Below are positions 35,626-43,886 of a stretch of 64,000 nucleotides of DNA, in pieces (the first letter of the stretch is position 1; each line of letters begins with the position of its first letter). The notes under the pieces were generated by a model. It saw nothing but the letters and a program-made list of their open reading frames with translations. It was not told the DNA's origin and did no database searches. The position numbers were made by a program, and so were the translations under genes. The DNA lies in contig NZ_AYZG01000001.1 in NCBI RefSeq assembly GCF_001436695.1, positions 62,001 through 126,000 of the forward strand. Direction: 5' to 3'. Source of the DNA: Lactobacillus taiwanensis DSM 21401 (GTDB taxonomy: Bacteria; Bacillota; Bacilli; Lactobacillales; Lactobacillaceae).

Positions 35626-36603
35626 ATGAGATTAGGTCAAAAAATCACGGAATTACGAAAAAAGAATAATCTTTCTCAAGAAGCCTTAGCTGAAAAAATG
35701 AATGTTAGTCGCCAAGCCGTTTCAAAATGGGAAAGCGATCAATCAATTCCCGATATCGAAAAAATCGTTAACTTGTCAGAATTATTTGGCGTCACCACAG
35801 ATTATTTACTAAAAAGTGGTGCTCCATCTTTTGAAATTAAAACAGTAGACATTCCCGCAGAAGATAAATTACCTATTTTACCTGATGAATTAGTTCAAAA
35901 ATATTTGTCTACTGCCAAAAAGAGTTCACAATTACGTGCTTTGGCAATAGCTCTTGCTATCTTCAGTCCAGCATGTATTAGTTTTTGCAGTGCTCTTTCA
36001 GGGCTCCTAATAGGTGCCAGTGATAAAATGCAATTAATCATTTCACTTATAGGATTTGCTGCAACCATTGTAATTCTTGCAATTGCATGTGGTCTTCTAG
36101 TTTATAGTTTTCTTATTATGCGTGAATTTAAGCAGTTAAATAAACAAAATTTTGACATTATAAAAGAGAAAGAGAGATTAAAGTCTACTATTCAATCATT
36201 TCACCATACTAATGATAAATATTTTGTTTTATCCTGCATCCTAGCAGTCTTAGGTATTATTGGCCCAGTAATGAGTGGTCTCAGCAACTCTAATGGGACA
36301 GTATCTCTTATTGCCTGGGGAATAACTTTCTCAATTTTCAGTGGCACCACATATTTCTTTATATCTTATATAGCGCAACTTCGGTATCTTTCTCTTTTAG
36401 TTAAATACAGAAAGCATCTGCCGTCTAACTTACACAAATTATTTGTTTACGGAAGCTGGATCTATATTCTTTGTATTTTAGGTATAGATTACATTGTTAG
36501 TAGATTTATTGAACCTAATTTTAGCGCTACGGGGGTTTTTTATTTAGGCATTGTCATCTATTGTCTATTTACATATTTTTTCATTAAGGAAAAAGCTAAA
36601 TAA
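35626..36603 (+). CDS. XRE-type regulator with a membrane domain
   Basis: This is a 325-residue protein. Residues 1-62 are a Cro/CI helix-turn-helix ([34 protein letters not shown]). Residues about 115-160, 190-240 and 265-325 hold membrane segments, so it is a membrane-tethered DNA-binding protein. The start at 35626 is set by AAGGAAAGGA; the frame extends 20 codons further without an SD. Its membrane part is related to the HTH-less protein at 42896-43672 (shared [10 protein letters not shown] / FLTARKRSST start and IFSP). The signal it senses is unknown. Confidence 0.82.
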   Translation: MRLGQKITELRKKNNLSQEALAEKMNVSRQAVSKWESDQSIPDIEKIVNLSELFGVTTDYLLKSGAPSFEIKTVDIPAEDKLPILPDELVQKYLSTAKKSSQLRALAIALAIFSPACISFCSALSGLLIGASDKMQLIISLIGFAATIVILAIACGLLVYSFLIMREFKQLNKQNFDIIKEKERLKSTIQSFHHTNDKYFVLSCILAVLGIIGPVMSGLSNSNGTVSLIAWGITFSIFSGTTYFFISYIAQLRYLSLLVKYRKHLPSNLHKLFVYGSWIYILCILGIDYIVSRFIEPNFSATGVFYLGIVIYCLFTYFFIKEKAK

Positions 36604-36612
36604 GTTTAATAG

Positions 36613-36645
36613 TAAAAGCCCGCGAAATTAATCGCGAGCTTTTTG
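36613..36645 (+). terminator. Terminator of the XRE gene
   Basis: Stem AAAAGCCCGCGA / TCGCGAGCTTTTT with one mismatch and a 6-base loop. Confidence 0.85.
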
Positions 36646-36776
36646 ACTAATCCATATTCTGTTGCAAACAAATTTTCGTTATAATTATATCCGCAGAAAG
36701 TTTTATGAGCGGTGGCTGCTTTTCCTCCTGGAGGTGAGTCCTATGGACCGACATCAATCAGAAAGGGTTCAGCCAC

Positions 36777-36869
36777 ATGAGCGTGTACGAGGCTATCTCG
36801 TTAATGCTGTTGTTTGGTACTTTTGTGTTAGCTTTGCTAACATATATCGACAACCACAACAAAAAATAA
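36777..36869 (+). CDS. Holin-like small toxin (type I toxin-antitoxin candidate)
   Basis: The 30-residue frame starts MSVYEAISLMLLFGTFVLAL, followed by LTYIDNHNKK: one hydrophobic helix with a short charged tail, as in the holin-like toxin (Hol-Tox) family of lactobacilli and bacilli. AAGGG precedes the ATG by nine bases. The mRNA 5' region can fold GTGGCTG onto CAGCCAC just before the start, and an upstream CCTCC can mask GGAGG, as expected for a toxin held off by RNA structure. It lies in an intergenic transcript of about 300 bases with its own promoter and terminator. Confidence 0.75.
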   Translation: MSVYEAISLMLLFGTFVLALLTYIDNHNKK

Positions 36870-36962
36870 AAAACGCCGCTCAATTCATAACTTTGGCAGG
36901 TTTATTGAGTAGGCGCATGTCAACTTTATAACTTTAGCCGCCGCTCTTAAAGCGGGCTGCAT
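36870..36962. ncRNA. Candidate antitoxin or 3' structured part of the toxin transcript
   Basis: After the toxin stop codon the sequence forms a stem CGCC-CTCAAT / ATTGAG-GGCG (about 36873-36915) and contains a near-duplicate of ATAACTTT(G/A)GC about 33 bases apart (36890 and 36929). Type I loci of this family carry a convergent antisense RNA here. I find TTGACA on the minus strand but no good -10, so the antisense promoter is unproven. Confidence 0.4.
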
Positions 36963-36988
36963 GGGAGATCTTCGGATCTCCCTTTTTC
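36963..36988 (+). terminator. Terminator of the toxin transcript
   Basis: Perfect stem GGGAGATC / GATCTCCC with a TTCG tetraloop and a run of T residues: a very strong intrinsic terminator. Confidence 0.93.
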
Positions 36989-37028
36989 TTTATCTAAATT
37001 ATAGCATATTTATTAGTAACTTTGACTT

Positions 37029-37538
37029 TTACTTTGCTCTACTTGGAACTGAAATAGTCGCACTATCAATTATATGACCTTCCATTTTATGCAAAAAGTC
37101 GTTTAACCAATAGCCTTTTTTTAGATCAAGTTTTGTATCTAATGCATACACGGTTAAAGTGTAATAGTGCGTTTTATCAGGAGGCATCGGACCTGTATAG
37201 CCTTCAACTGGGCCAAAATTTTCACCTAAAAACCTGCTAATATTGCTATTATTTCCTTGGACGAAATCAAGGCTGGTATTCTTAGAATGACTAATATTAG
37301 CTGGAACATCTTGAACCGGAAGATTGGCAGCTAACCAGTGAATCCAAGTAAATCCACAGACTGGAACTGAATCAAAATCTCTAAAATATACGGCTAAAGT
37401 TTTTGCATTATCAGGTGCATCAGTAATGAAAATTGGGAAAGATCTACTAGGCTTTCCTTCAATCTTTTGATCAGCATTGGCAAATTTACTGTAGCAATCT
37501 GGAATAAATCCATTCATAGTTGGAATTTCTATTTTCAT
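37029..37538 (-). CDS. YbhB/YbcL-family (PEBP, Raf-kinase-inhibitor-like) protein
   Basis: This is a 169-residue soluble protein with the phosphatidylethanolamine-binding-protein fold: the FTWIHWLAANLP segment near residue 58 and the GYTGPMPPDKTHYYTLTVYALD segment near residue 120 are diagnostic. The physiological role in bacteria is unknown. The start at 37538 has AGGGGA upstream. It shares its orientation with the TetR gene further upstream but is separated by 160 bases. Confidence 0.9.
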   Translation of the reverse strand: MKIEIPTMNGFIPDCYSKFANADQKIEGKPSRSFPIFITDAPDNAKTLAVYFRDFDSVPVCGFTWIHWLAANLPVQDVPANISHSKNTSLDFVQGNNSNISRFLGENFGPVEGYTGPMPPDKTHYYTLTVYALDTKLDLKKGYWLNDFLHKMEGHIIDSATISVPSRAK

Positions 37539-37698
37539 TGACGTATCCCCTAAAACTATCTTTTTAATTATTAGTCTTCTCATGCTACTTCCTATTTAAG
37601 TACAATTATTTCTCAATTGCCAACAAAACTACTTAATTCAATGCTTTAGGCAGCTATCGTGGAGTTCAGCCTAATATACTGTAAATTATTTATACTAT

Positions 37699-38331
37699 CT
37701 ATTTTTTATTTATATTCATAGAAGCTACTGGTGACTCACGTAAAAATGTAAGTATACTCTGACGAACGTCATATGGAGCTAATCTATCACTGTATTCAAG
37801 CAAAACTCTTACCATGCCAATGATACTATGTACAAATACCTGCACACTAATCATCATTCTCATTTGCTCTTTTTCGTCCATTTTTAACTCATCAATATTT
37901 TTCATCTGGCTCATACGCTTCATAATTTCCTCACAACCAGTCTGGAAAATCATATTATAAAAACGCGTATCTCCATTATCCGATAACAAGACTTGTATTT
38001 CTTTTTTATGTGCATAACAAAACTCAATGGTATTTTTTGTTGCATTTAAAATAGTTTCTAACTGATCTTCAAAAGGTGTATCTAAATCAAGCTCTCCTAG
38101 TGAATCACGATCTTTTTCAACATTTTTTAGATACTCTGCAACAAAGCTATCTTCTGTATCTCTTAGTAGATCATTGACATCTGAATAATATTGATAAAAC
38201 GTTCTAGTACTTACGCCAGCTTTATCAATAATATCTTTTACTTTTAGCTCATGCACACTCTTATTTTCCAAGCAGCCTAAAAGAGCAGCAATTAAATTAT
38301 TCTTTGTATTCTGTACTCTAATATCACTCAA
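37699..38331 (-). CDS. TetR-family regulator
   Basis: This is a 210-residue regulator. Residues about 8-55 form the helix-turn-helix (LKVKDIIDKAGVSTRTFYQYYSDVNDLLRD). The C-terminal domain is all helical and ligand-specific. A perfect 17-bp inverted repeat with a 5-base spacer stands about 70 bases upstream of its start and is the obvious candidate operator, probably shared with the divergent gene at 38538. The effector is unknown. Confidence 0.88.
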   Translation of the reverse strand: MSDIRVQNTKNNLIAALLGCLENKSVHELKVKDIIDKAGVSTRTFYQYYSDVNDLLRDTEDSFVAEYLKNVEKDRDSLGELDLDTPFEDQLETILNATKNTIEFCYAHKKEIQVLLSDNGDTRFYNMIFQTGCEEIMKRMSQMKNIDELKMDEKEQMRMMISVQVFVHSIIGMVRVLLEYSDRLAPYDVRQSILTFLRESPVASMNINKK

Positions 38332-38401
38332 ACTTGTTCCTCACTTCTCTTTCCTAGATATTTACCATCTGTAGCTTTCTTTTACTTAATTATTAAAAAT
38401 A

Positions 38402-38440
38402 TTATATCAAAAGTAAAATAACTTTTTACTTTTGATATAA
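38402..38440. promoter_or_regulatory. Perfect 17-bp palindrome between tetR and a divergent gene
   Basis: TTATATCAAAAGTAAAA, a 5-base spacer and its exact complement TTTTACTTTTGATATAA. It lies in the divergent promoter region and is the likely operator of the TetR protein encoded at 37699-38331. Confidence 0.75.
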
Positions 38441-38537
38441 AAAGTTTTTCTTTTTCAACTTAGTTAATATTCATTGTTTTTACTTTTTTCAATTTATATA
38501 CTTTAGGTGCTACAGTTAGAACAGGAATTGATATACG

Positions 38538-38930
38538 ATGATTAATTTAAGCAACAATGATTATCAAATTAACAAAAAAGATCAAAAATTACTTAGACAA
38601 TTTGAAAAACAAGTATTAAATTCTCAAATTTTATATCCTTTTCATCCGATTAGACATATCAATTGCGAATTTTTTCACTTTATTAAAAGTTCCGGAAAAG
38701 ATCTATTAATTGATTTCGTTATGCAGCCACAAAAACGTAATTTGATTTTTTCAGAGCTACTATTTATTAGCTACAAATACTTAACTAAAGTTAGATACGG
38801 CATTGACGACTATTTCCTTAGAAAAAATTGGGTTAATCTGATTAATGTTTCATATACCAACGACATTATTACTAATGTCTCATCTTTCCTAACTAAGATC
38901 GATGAAGCAAATAAGCTTGAGTTTAATTAA
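38538..38930 (+). CDS. Hypothetical protein, 130 residues
   Basis: I do not recognise this family. It is a basic, aromatic-rich soluble protein (many Phe, Tyr, Asn and Lys), with no signal peptide and no clear membrane segment. No good SD is visible before the ATG (GGAATTGATATACG at best), so its expression is uncertain. It is divergent from the TetR gene and may belong to the same regulon. Confidence 0.5.
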   Translation: MINLSNNDYQINKKDQKLLRQFEKQVLNSQILYPFHPIRHINCEFFHFIKSSGKDLLIDFVMQPQKRNLIFSELLFISYKYLTKVRYGIDDYFLRKNWVNLINVSYTNDIITNVSSFLTKIDEANKLEFN

Positions 38931-39180
38931 ATATTATAAAAAGCCTATTAAATCTGAAGTGCCATAGAAAAGTTAGCAGAACACAGAGTTAGGGAAGGAA
39001 ACCGTCTTCTTCAAAGATTCAATCAACACAGTGAATGATATTCTGATAACCAAAGAATCAATACTTTTATATCAATACTAACTAAACTAATCGACTCTCT
39101 TTCATAAAAAGTCTAATATGAGTCATGAGGAAATAACGGTTAGACCGTTAGCTAATTAAGACATTAGTTAAGATTGGTTA
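38931..39180 (+). other. Gene-free region ending in a candidate structured RNA
   Basis: No intact frame is present. At its 3' side consecutive hairpins are seen: TAACGGT / ACCGTTA (39134-39150, 3-base loop) and TTAGCTAAT / ATTAGTTAA (39148-39171, one wobble). ATAACCAA at 39046-39053 can pair with TTGGTTAT at 39174-39181, and a terminator follows at once. This could be a small RNA. On the minus strand around 38950-39060 short coding-like pieces suggest an alternative, a decayed mobile-element end. I saw no promoter. Confidence 0.4.
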
Positions 39181-39183
39181 TAG

Positions 39184-39216
39184 AAAAAAAGCTCCACCAA
39201 AAGTTGGGGCTTTTTT
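39184..39216 (+). terminator. Terminator after the candidate RNA
   Basis: Stem AAAAAAGCTCCA / TTGGGGCTTTTTT with a GU pair and a small loop. No protein gene on the plus strand ends near it, so it serves the candidate RNA or read-through from 38930. Confidence 0.8.
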
Positions 39217-39334
39217 CTTGGTGTATTTTACGCTAGGTTTGCAAACATATAGTGATTAACACAACTAAAAATAATTAAAATGCTATTTACTGTTTTTATT
39301 AATTTCTACCAGTCTAGCATTAGTGTTAAAAAAG

Positions 39335-39372
39335 CAAAAAAAGGCCCCTAGCTTGTAAACTAAGGGTCACTG
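39335..39372 (-). terminator. Terminator of the alcohol dehydrogenase-like gene
   Basis: On the minus strand the stem GTGACCCTTAG / CTAGGGGCC is followed by seven T residues; it starts about 30 bases after the stop codon. Confidence 0.8.
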
Positions 39373-39401
39373 GCAAACAATTAATGCTTGTAAGAACTAT
39401 C

Positions 39402-40427
39402 TTAATTATTCTCCCAGTCAGAAACCACAACTTTTCCAGTCATGTGACCACTTTCCACTAATTTATGAGCCTTGCGTAAATTTGTTGCATTCAAAGGTGT
39501 TAATGACTTAGTCATAGTGCATCTAAGTTTACCACTATCTAACATTTGCGCGATTTTGTCTAAAATATCATGCTGAGTAATCATATCATCTGTTTGATAA
39601 TAGGATTTTGTATACATCCATTCCCATGAAAAGTGTGCTTTCTTTTTAGTTAACAATCTCAAATTAATTGGACGATGGTTTTCAGTAATTGAAACAATGT
39701 GTCCTTCAGGCTTAATTAATTCACACATTTCTTTCCAGTGACCATCTAAATCTTTTAATTCCAAAATATAATCAACATACTTGAAACCTAATTTTCTCAC
39801 TTGTTTTACCAAATCTTCACGGTGATTTACTACATAATCAGCACCATGATCTTGTGTCCATTTGATACTGTCTGGGCGAGATGCAGTAGCAATAACTGTT
39901 AGCCCTGCTAAATGTGCTAGTTGAGTTGCAACGGACCCTACTCCTCCAGCACCATTAATAATTAAAATTGTTTTATGTTGATTATTCTCTTGATTCCAGG
40001 TTAAATCCATTTGTTCAAATAAGGCTTCGTACGCGGTAAGAGAGGTTAAAGGCATTGCGGCTGCTTCATTATCTTTTAAAGTTTCTGGAGCATGACCAAC
40101 TATTCTTTCATCAACCAGTTGATACTCACTATCACTACCTGAGCGAATAAATGAACCTGCATAAAATACACGATCACTAGGTTTAAAAAGGCTAACCTTA
40201 GATCCTACTTCTTCAACTACACCACATGCATCCCAGCCAATTACTTTTGGAGTCTTTAAAACTGAATGTCCTCCTTTTCTTACTCCAATATCTACTGGAT
40301 TGACTGATACTGCATTTACTTTTACCAGCAAATCATGTCCCTTAGCAGTAGGCTTTTTCATTTCAAAGTCAATCAGGCTTTCAGGATCATCAATTTTCAA
40401 ATGTTTTTTAAATCCAATTGCTTTCAT
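39402..40427 (-). CDS. Zinc-less NADPH:quinone reductase-like alcohol dehydrogenase
   Basis: This is a 341-residue MDR-superfamily oxidoreductase. An N-terminal GroES-like domain (VNAVSVNPVDIGVRKGG, VIGWDACGVVEEVG) precedes a Rossmann domain with NGAGGVGSVATQLAHLAG near residue 155. The structural and catalytic zinc Cys clusters are absent, matching the quinone reductase (QOR)/ZADH subgroup. It is divergent from an HxlR regulator, an arrangement known for quinone and electrophile stress systems. SD AGGAGAT precedes the ATG. Confidence 0.9.
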   Translation of the reverse strand: MKAIGFKKHLKIDDPESLIDFEMKKPTAKGHDLLVKVNAVSVNPVDIGVRKGGHSVLKTPKVIGWDACGVVEEVGSKVSLFKPSDRVFYAGSFIRSGSDSEYQLVDERIVGHAPETLKDNEAAAMPLTSLTAYEALFEQMDLTWNQENNQHKTILIINGAGGVGSVATQLAHLAGLTVIATASRPDSIKWTQDHGADYVVNHREDLVKQVRKLGFKYVDYILELKDLDGHWKEMCELIKPEGHIVSITENHRPINLRLLTKKKAHFSWEWMYTKSYYQTDDMITQHDILDKIAQMLDSGKLRCTMTKSLTPLNATNLRKAHKLVESGHMTGKVVVSDWENN

Positions 40428-40447
40428 TTTTATCTCCTTTTCTATTT

Positions 40448-40509
40448 ACTAATTAATTGTAAGTGTAATATAAATAAAAACAAGAAGTGAATTTTTTCTT
40501 ACTAAGTAA
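40448..40509. promoter_or_regulatory. Divergent promoter region with HxlR-type operators
   Basis: TTACTAAGTAA (40499-40509) is an 11-base palindrome, and TTACTAATTAATTGTAA lies near 40446-40462. Both contain the ACT/AGT spacing typical of HxlR-family sites and lie between the regulator and the reductase it probably controls. Confidence 0.6.
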
Positions 40510-40574
40510 CAAATTCTTCCCTAGCTCGATCCAATATAAAGATTTAAAATGAATTATTATATCGAGGTGAGAGA

Positions 40575-40910
40575 ATGCCACATCATATTTATAATTGTGC
40601 CGAAGGTTGTCCTGTTGAAAGCACACTTCAAATTATCTCAGGCAAATGGAAAAGCGTAATTATCTATCATTTAATCAAAGAAAAGAACTGTCGCTTCAAT
40701 GAATTGCAGAAGTTGATGCCTAATTGTTCAAGACGAATGTTATCACTGCAATTAAAAGAATTAGAAAACGATCAAATTATTGCTAAAACGATCTTTCCAA
40801 CCGTGCCGCCTAAAACCAGTTATCAATTAACATCATTAGGTAAAACTCTTACTCCATTAATTCTAGAAATGGAAAAATGGGGAAATAAGTATAATCAATT
40901 ACATGAATAA
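40575..40910 (+). CDS. HxlR-family redox-type regulator
   Basis: This is a 111-residue winged-helix protein. The segment PVESTLQIISGKWKSVIIYHLI and the wing-containing LMPNCSRRMLSLQLKELENDQII are diagnostic of HxlR. Cys8 and Cys12 stand just before the DNA-binding domain (NCAEGCPVE), the position at which YodB/QorR-type proteins sense quinones and diamide. It therefore probably represses the divergent quinone reductase-like gene. GAGGTGAGAG precedes the ATG. Confidence 0.9.
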   Translation: MPHHIYNCAEGCPVESTLQIISGKWKSVIIYHLIKEKNCRFNELQKLMPNCSRRMLSLQLKELENDQIIAKTIFPTVPPKTSYQLTSLGKTLTPLILEMEKWGNKYNQLHE

Positions 40911-40947
40911 AAGCCCTTAGTTTTTATACTAAAGGCTTCTTATTTTG
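40911..40947 (+). terminator. Terminator of the HxlR gene
   Basis: Imperfect stem AAAGCCCTTAG / CTAAAGGCTT followed by TTATTTT, directly at the stop codon. Confidence 0.7.
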
Positions 40948-41154
40948 GCATACTTTGGCAAACATGATACTTCTTCGAATCAAATATCATCTTCTCCAAT
41001 TACTGCTATTACAAAGGTTTTACCATGCATCCCTATTTATATTTTTGGCATACATTTTGACATACAACCTTATCTTTTTTTATTATTTTTGAGCTGGTTT
41101 CATTCCTTTAAATGCTTTTAAATCAAGGTTTACCATTCAAATTACATTGTCTAC
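40948..41154. other. Spacer at the guaA 3' end with direct repeats
   Basis: There is no gene. TTTTGGCATAC occurs at 40943-40953 and 41043-41053, with the near copy TTTTGACATAC at 41056. On the minus strand the repeats read as short coding-like ends (YVKMYAKN, MFAKVCQNK). The 3' end of guaA is a known integration site for genomic islands and ICEs, so this may be the scar of an integrase gene, but that is inference. Confidence 0.35.
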
Positions 41155-42708
41155 TTATTCCCATTCAATAGTGGAAGGTGGCTTACTGGTAATATCGTAG
41201 ACTACGCGGTTGATGTGGTCACATTCATCTACGATTCTAGTAGAAATCTTGCTTAATACCTCCCATGGTAATTTAGCAAAATCAGCAGTCATTCCATCAA
41301 TTGAAGTTACGGCACGAATACCAATCGTGTAGTCATAAGTACGGCCATCCCCCATAACACCAACTGAACGAATACCTGGAAGAACAGTGAAATATTGCCA
41401 AACATCTTCTTGAAGTCCTGCTTTTTTAATTTCATCACGTAAAATTGCATCACTTTCGCGCACAATCTTAAGCTTATCCTCAGTAACTTCGCCAAGAACG
41501 CGAATTCCAAGACCTGGTCCTGGGAATGGTTGACGCCATACTAAATCATGCGGAATGCCTAATTTTTCGCCAAGAACGCGAACTTCATCCTTGAAAAGCT
41601 TACGAAGTGGCTCAATCAATTCAAAATGCATGTCTTTAGGAAGTCCACCAACATTGTGGTGAGATTTGATTGTTTGTGCAGTATTAGTACCTGACTCAAT
41701 GACATCCGTATATAAAGTACCTTGAGCTAAGAAATCAACATCCTTTAACTTCTTAGCTTCTTCATTGAAGACCTCAATAAATTCCTTACCAATGATCTTA
41801 CGCTTTTGTTCAGGATCAGTTACTCCCTTGAGTTCGTTCAAGAAACGTTCTTGTGCGTTAACGCGAATAATGTTAACTCCAAGATCCTTATTCAAAGCTT
41901 TCATTACTTGATCGCCTTCATCTTTACGAAGCATCCCGTGATCAACAAAGATTGCAGTTAACTGATCCCCAATTGCTTTATGGAGTAGAGTTGCCGTAAC
42001 ACTTGAATCTACCCCACCAGAAAGTCCCAAGATAACTTTCTTATCGCCAACTTTTTGACGAATTTCGTCAACTTGCATATCAATAAAGTCATCCATAGTC
42101 CAGTTAGCTTTCGCACCACAAACTTTAAAAGCGAAGTTCTTTAAAATATCTAAACCATATTCTGAATTACGAACTTCAGCATGAAATTGAATACCATAGA
42201 ATTTCTTTTCATCATTGGCTATTGCAGAAATTGGACAATTCTTACTCTTTGCAGTAACCGTAAAACCTTCTGGAGCCTTAGTTACTAAATCTCCATGACT
42301 CATCCAAACGTATTGTTCTTTAGGCAAACCTTCAAATAACACTGCATCGGAATCCGTTACTTCAATATCAGCACGACCATATTCTGAATTATCAGCTTTT
42401 TCAACGTTGCCACCTAGGTCATAACTCATTAATTGCATCCCGTAACAAATACCCAAAATTGGAATGCCAAGCTTAAAAATTTCAGGATCAACTTTTAATG
42501 CACCATCATCATAAACACTGTTTGGTCCACCAGAAAAAATGATTCCCTTTGGATTCATTTTCTTGATCTTATCAATGCTTAAATCATGTGGTAAAAGTTC
42601 TGAATAAATACCAAAGTCACGGATTCGACGAGTAATCAATTGGTTATATTGACTACCAAAATCAAGAACAATAATCTTGTCAAAATCGTTTAGATTAGTC
42701 TTAGACAC
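41155..42708 (-). CDS. guaA: GMP synthase (glutamine-hydrolysing)
   Basis: GuaA is a 517-residue cytosolic enzyme that converts XMP to GMP with glutamine and ATP. The N-terminal class I glutaminase has the nucleophile in GICYGMQLM near residue 94. The ATP-pyrophosphatase loop [12 protein letters not shown] lies near residue 230, and the C-terminal GMPS dimer domain ends with PPSTIEWE. Domain order and length are standard. It is followed on the same strand by no gene; the purine operon xpt-pbuX lies 1 kb away on the other strand. Confidence 0.97.
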   Translation of the reverse strand: MSKTNLNDFDKIIVLDFGSQYNQLITRRIRDFGIYSELLPHDLSIDKIKKMNPKGIIFSGGPNSVYDDGALKVDPEIFKLGIPILGICYGMQLMSYDLGGNVEKADNSEYGRADIEVTDSDAVLFEGLPKEQYVWMSHGDLVTKAPEGFTVTAKSKNCPISAIANDEKKFYGIQFHAEVRNSEYGLDILKNFAFKVCGAKANWTMDDFIDMQVDEIRQKVGDKKVILGLSGGVDSSVTATLLHKAIGDQLTAIFVDHGMLRKDEGDQVMKALNKDLGVNIIRVNAQERFLNELKGVTDPEQKRKIIGKEFIEVFNEEAKKLKDVDFLAQGTLYTDVIESGTNTAQTIKSHHNVGGLPKDMHFELIEPLRKLFKDEVRVLGEKLGIPHDLVWRQPFPGPGLGIRVLGEVTEDKLKIVRESDAILRDEIKKAGLQEDVWQYFTVLPGIRSVGVMGDGRTYDYTIGIRAVTSIDGMTADFAKLPWEVLSKISTRIVDECDHINRVVYDITSKPPSTIEWE

Positions 42709-42895
42709 AATTTTCTCCTTCTAAAAAATAATTCATCCTTATTTACTAGAAACTTTACTAAGAAAAATTCAATTGGTCAATCATTAATTTATAATTTAAT
42801 TTCACAAGCATTAAAATATCGTTCTCATAGTCTGTTATATAAAATTAAAGTAAAACTATATTACTTCAGCTTTATATACAAAAGAGGTGACTTTT

Positions 42896-43672
42896 ATGTC
42901 TGAAAGAGATTATCTATCTCAGTCTTCTGTTCAAGAATTCTTAACTGCAAGAAAACGTAGCTCAACTTTTATTGCTACTGGAGTGATGCTTTGTATTTTT
43001 TCACCGATCACTTTATTGCTTTTAATCAGTCTAACCAAATTAGGTACTCTAACTTCATCCATCAACTTTGCAACCGGAATTGGAGTAATTGCTATACTAG
43101 TTCTCGTTGCCATCGCTACTGCCTGCTTTATTGCCGGTAATTACTGGCTAAAAGTAAACGAAAATTATGAATATGAAGATTGTAATCTTTCCGAGGAATT
43201 GCATAAAAAAATTCTCAAGGAAAGTAGAGATTACGAAAACAAACACTGCATCTTTAAAATTATTGGTATCGCTTTTTGTATTCTGTCTGCTATTCCTCTT
43301 ATGAGTGGTGCTTTATTCACTGATGCTCTCTCCAATAGTCGATTAGATGATTTTATGACTGGCCTTTCTTCAATTACAATTTTTCTTGTTGGTATTGGTG
43401 TCTTTTTCTTGGTTAAAACTAATATTGTTCACGATAGTTTTAATATTATTTTGCAAATAGATGATTATACTACAGAGAAAAAAGCTGGCAAAAAAATCAT
43501 TGAAAAATATGCAAGCATTTATTGGATGATAATTGCTTTTATCTACCTAGCCTACAGCTTTTTGAGCAATAACTGGCAACAAAGCTGGGTTATTTGGCCA
43601 CTCGCAGGCGTGGCATATGGAATTTTCGAAGCAATTTTATCTTTAAAAAAGAAAAAGGCAATTTCAGAGTAG
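42896..43672 (+). CDS. Membrane protein related to the XRE regulator's membrane domain
   Basis: This is a 258-residue protein with about five hydrophobic segments in two hairpins plus a C-terminal helix. Its start (SSVQEFLTARKRSSTFIATGVMLCIFSP) lines up with residues 90-120 of the protein at 35626-36603 ([26 protein letters not shown]), so it is that protein's membrane part without the DNA-binding domain. ATG at 42896 is used, with AGAGGTGA upstream. Function is unknown. It lies divergent from guaA and just upstream of the guanine riboswitch. Confidence 0.7.
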   Translation: MSERDYLSQSSVQEFLTARKRSSTFIATGVMLCIFSPITLLLLISLTKLGTLTSSINFATGIGVIAILVLVAIATACFIAGNYWLKVNENYEYEDCNLSEELHKKILKESRDYENKHCIFKIIGIAFCILSAIPLMSGALFTDALSNSRLDDFMTGLSSITIFLVGIGVFFLVKTNIVHDSFNIILQIDDYTTEKKAGKKIIEKYASIYWMIIAFIYLAYSFLSNNWQQSWVIWPLAGVAYGIFEAILSLKKKKAISE

Positions 43673-43690
43673 CAGCTTCTAAAAAGCTAC

Positions 43691-43719
43691 TTGTGTTCGG
43701 AAAATGATTCTGCTACACT
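43691..43719 (+). promoter_or_regulatory. Promoter of xpt-pbuX
   Basis: TTGTGT (43691-43696), a 17-base spacer ending in TGC and TACACT (43714-43719) make an extended -10 promoter. It lies about 20-30 bases upstream of the aptamer. Confidence 0.7.
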
Positions 43720-43735
43720 CTAAATATCAAAATAT

Positions 43736-43812
43736 CTATATATCGTCGTAATAAGGTCGACAGTTTCTACCCGGAACCAATTAATTCTGGACTATAGGTA
43801 ATCGATGTCATA
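43736..43812 (+). ncRNA. Guanine/xanthine-class purine riboswitch
   Basis: The conserved core is visible: GTTTCTACC in P2/J2-3, P3 as CCGGAA / TTCTGG, and the three-way-junction segment GACTATAG. The specificity base in GACTAT is C, which marks the guanine (not adenine) class. It controls xpt and pbuX through the terminator at 43827-43872. The P2 loop AATAAGG differs a little from the usual ATATGG, so affinity may differ. Confidence 0.92.
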
Positions 43813-43826
43813 AGTAGCAGTACAAA

Positions 43827-43872
43827 GGACTTCTTTTACCCTAATTCACGGGTAGAAGGGGTCTTTTTTTAT
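43827..43872 (+). terminator. Riboswitch-controlled terminator before xpt
   Basis: Stem GGACTTCTTTTACCC / GGGTAGAAGGGGTCTTTTTTT with a short loop. It is the off-state partner of the purine aptamer. Confidence 0.88.
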
Positions 43873-43886
43873 GCAGGAGGAATAAA

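Noticed and set aside
36662-36931. An 89-residue frame covering the toxin locus
   Set aside because: It is in another frame from the toxin, has no family-like features and crosses the toxin's own start; the 30-residue frame has the better SD and matches a known toxin type.
43741-43812. Adenine-class riboswitch
   Set aside because: The specificity base in GACTAT is C, and the genes are xanthine salvage.
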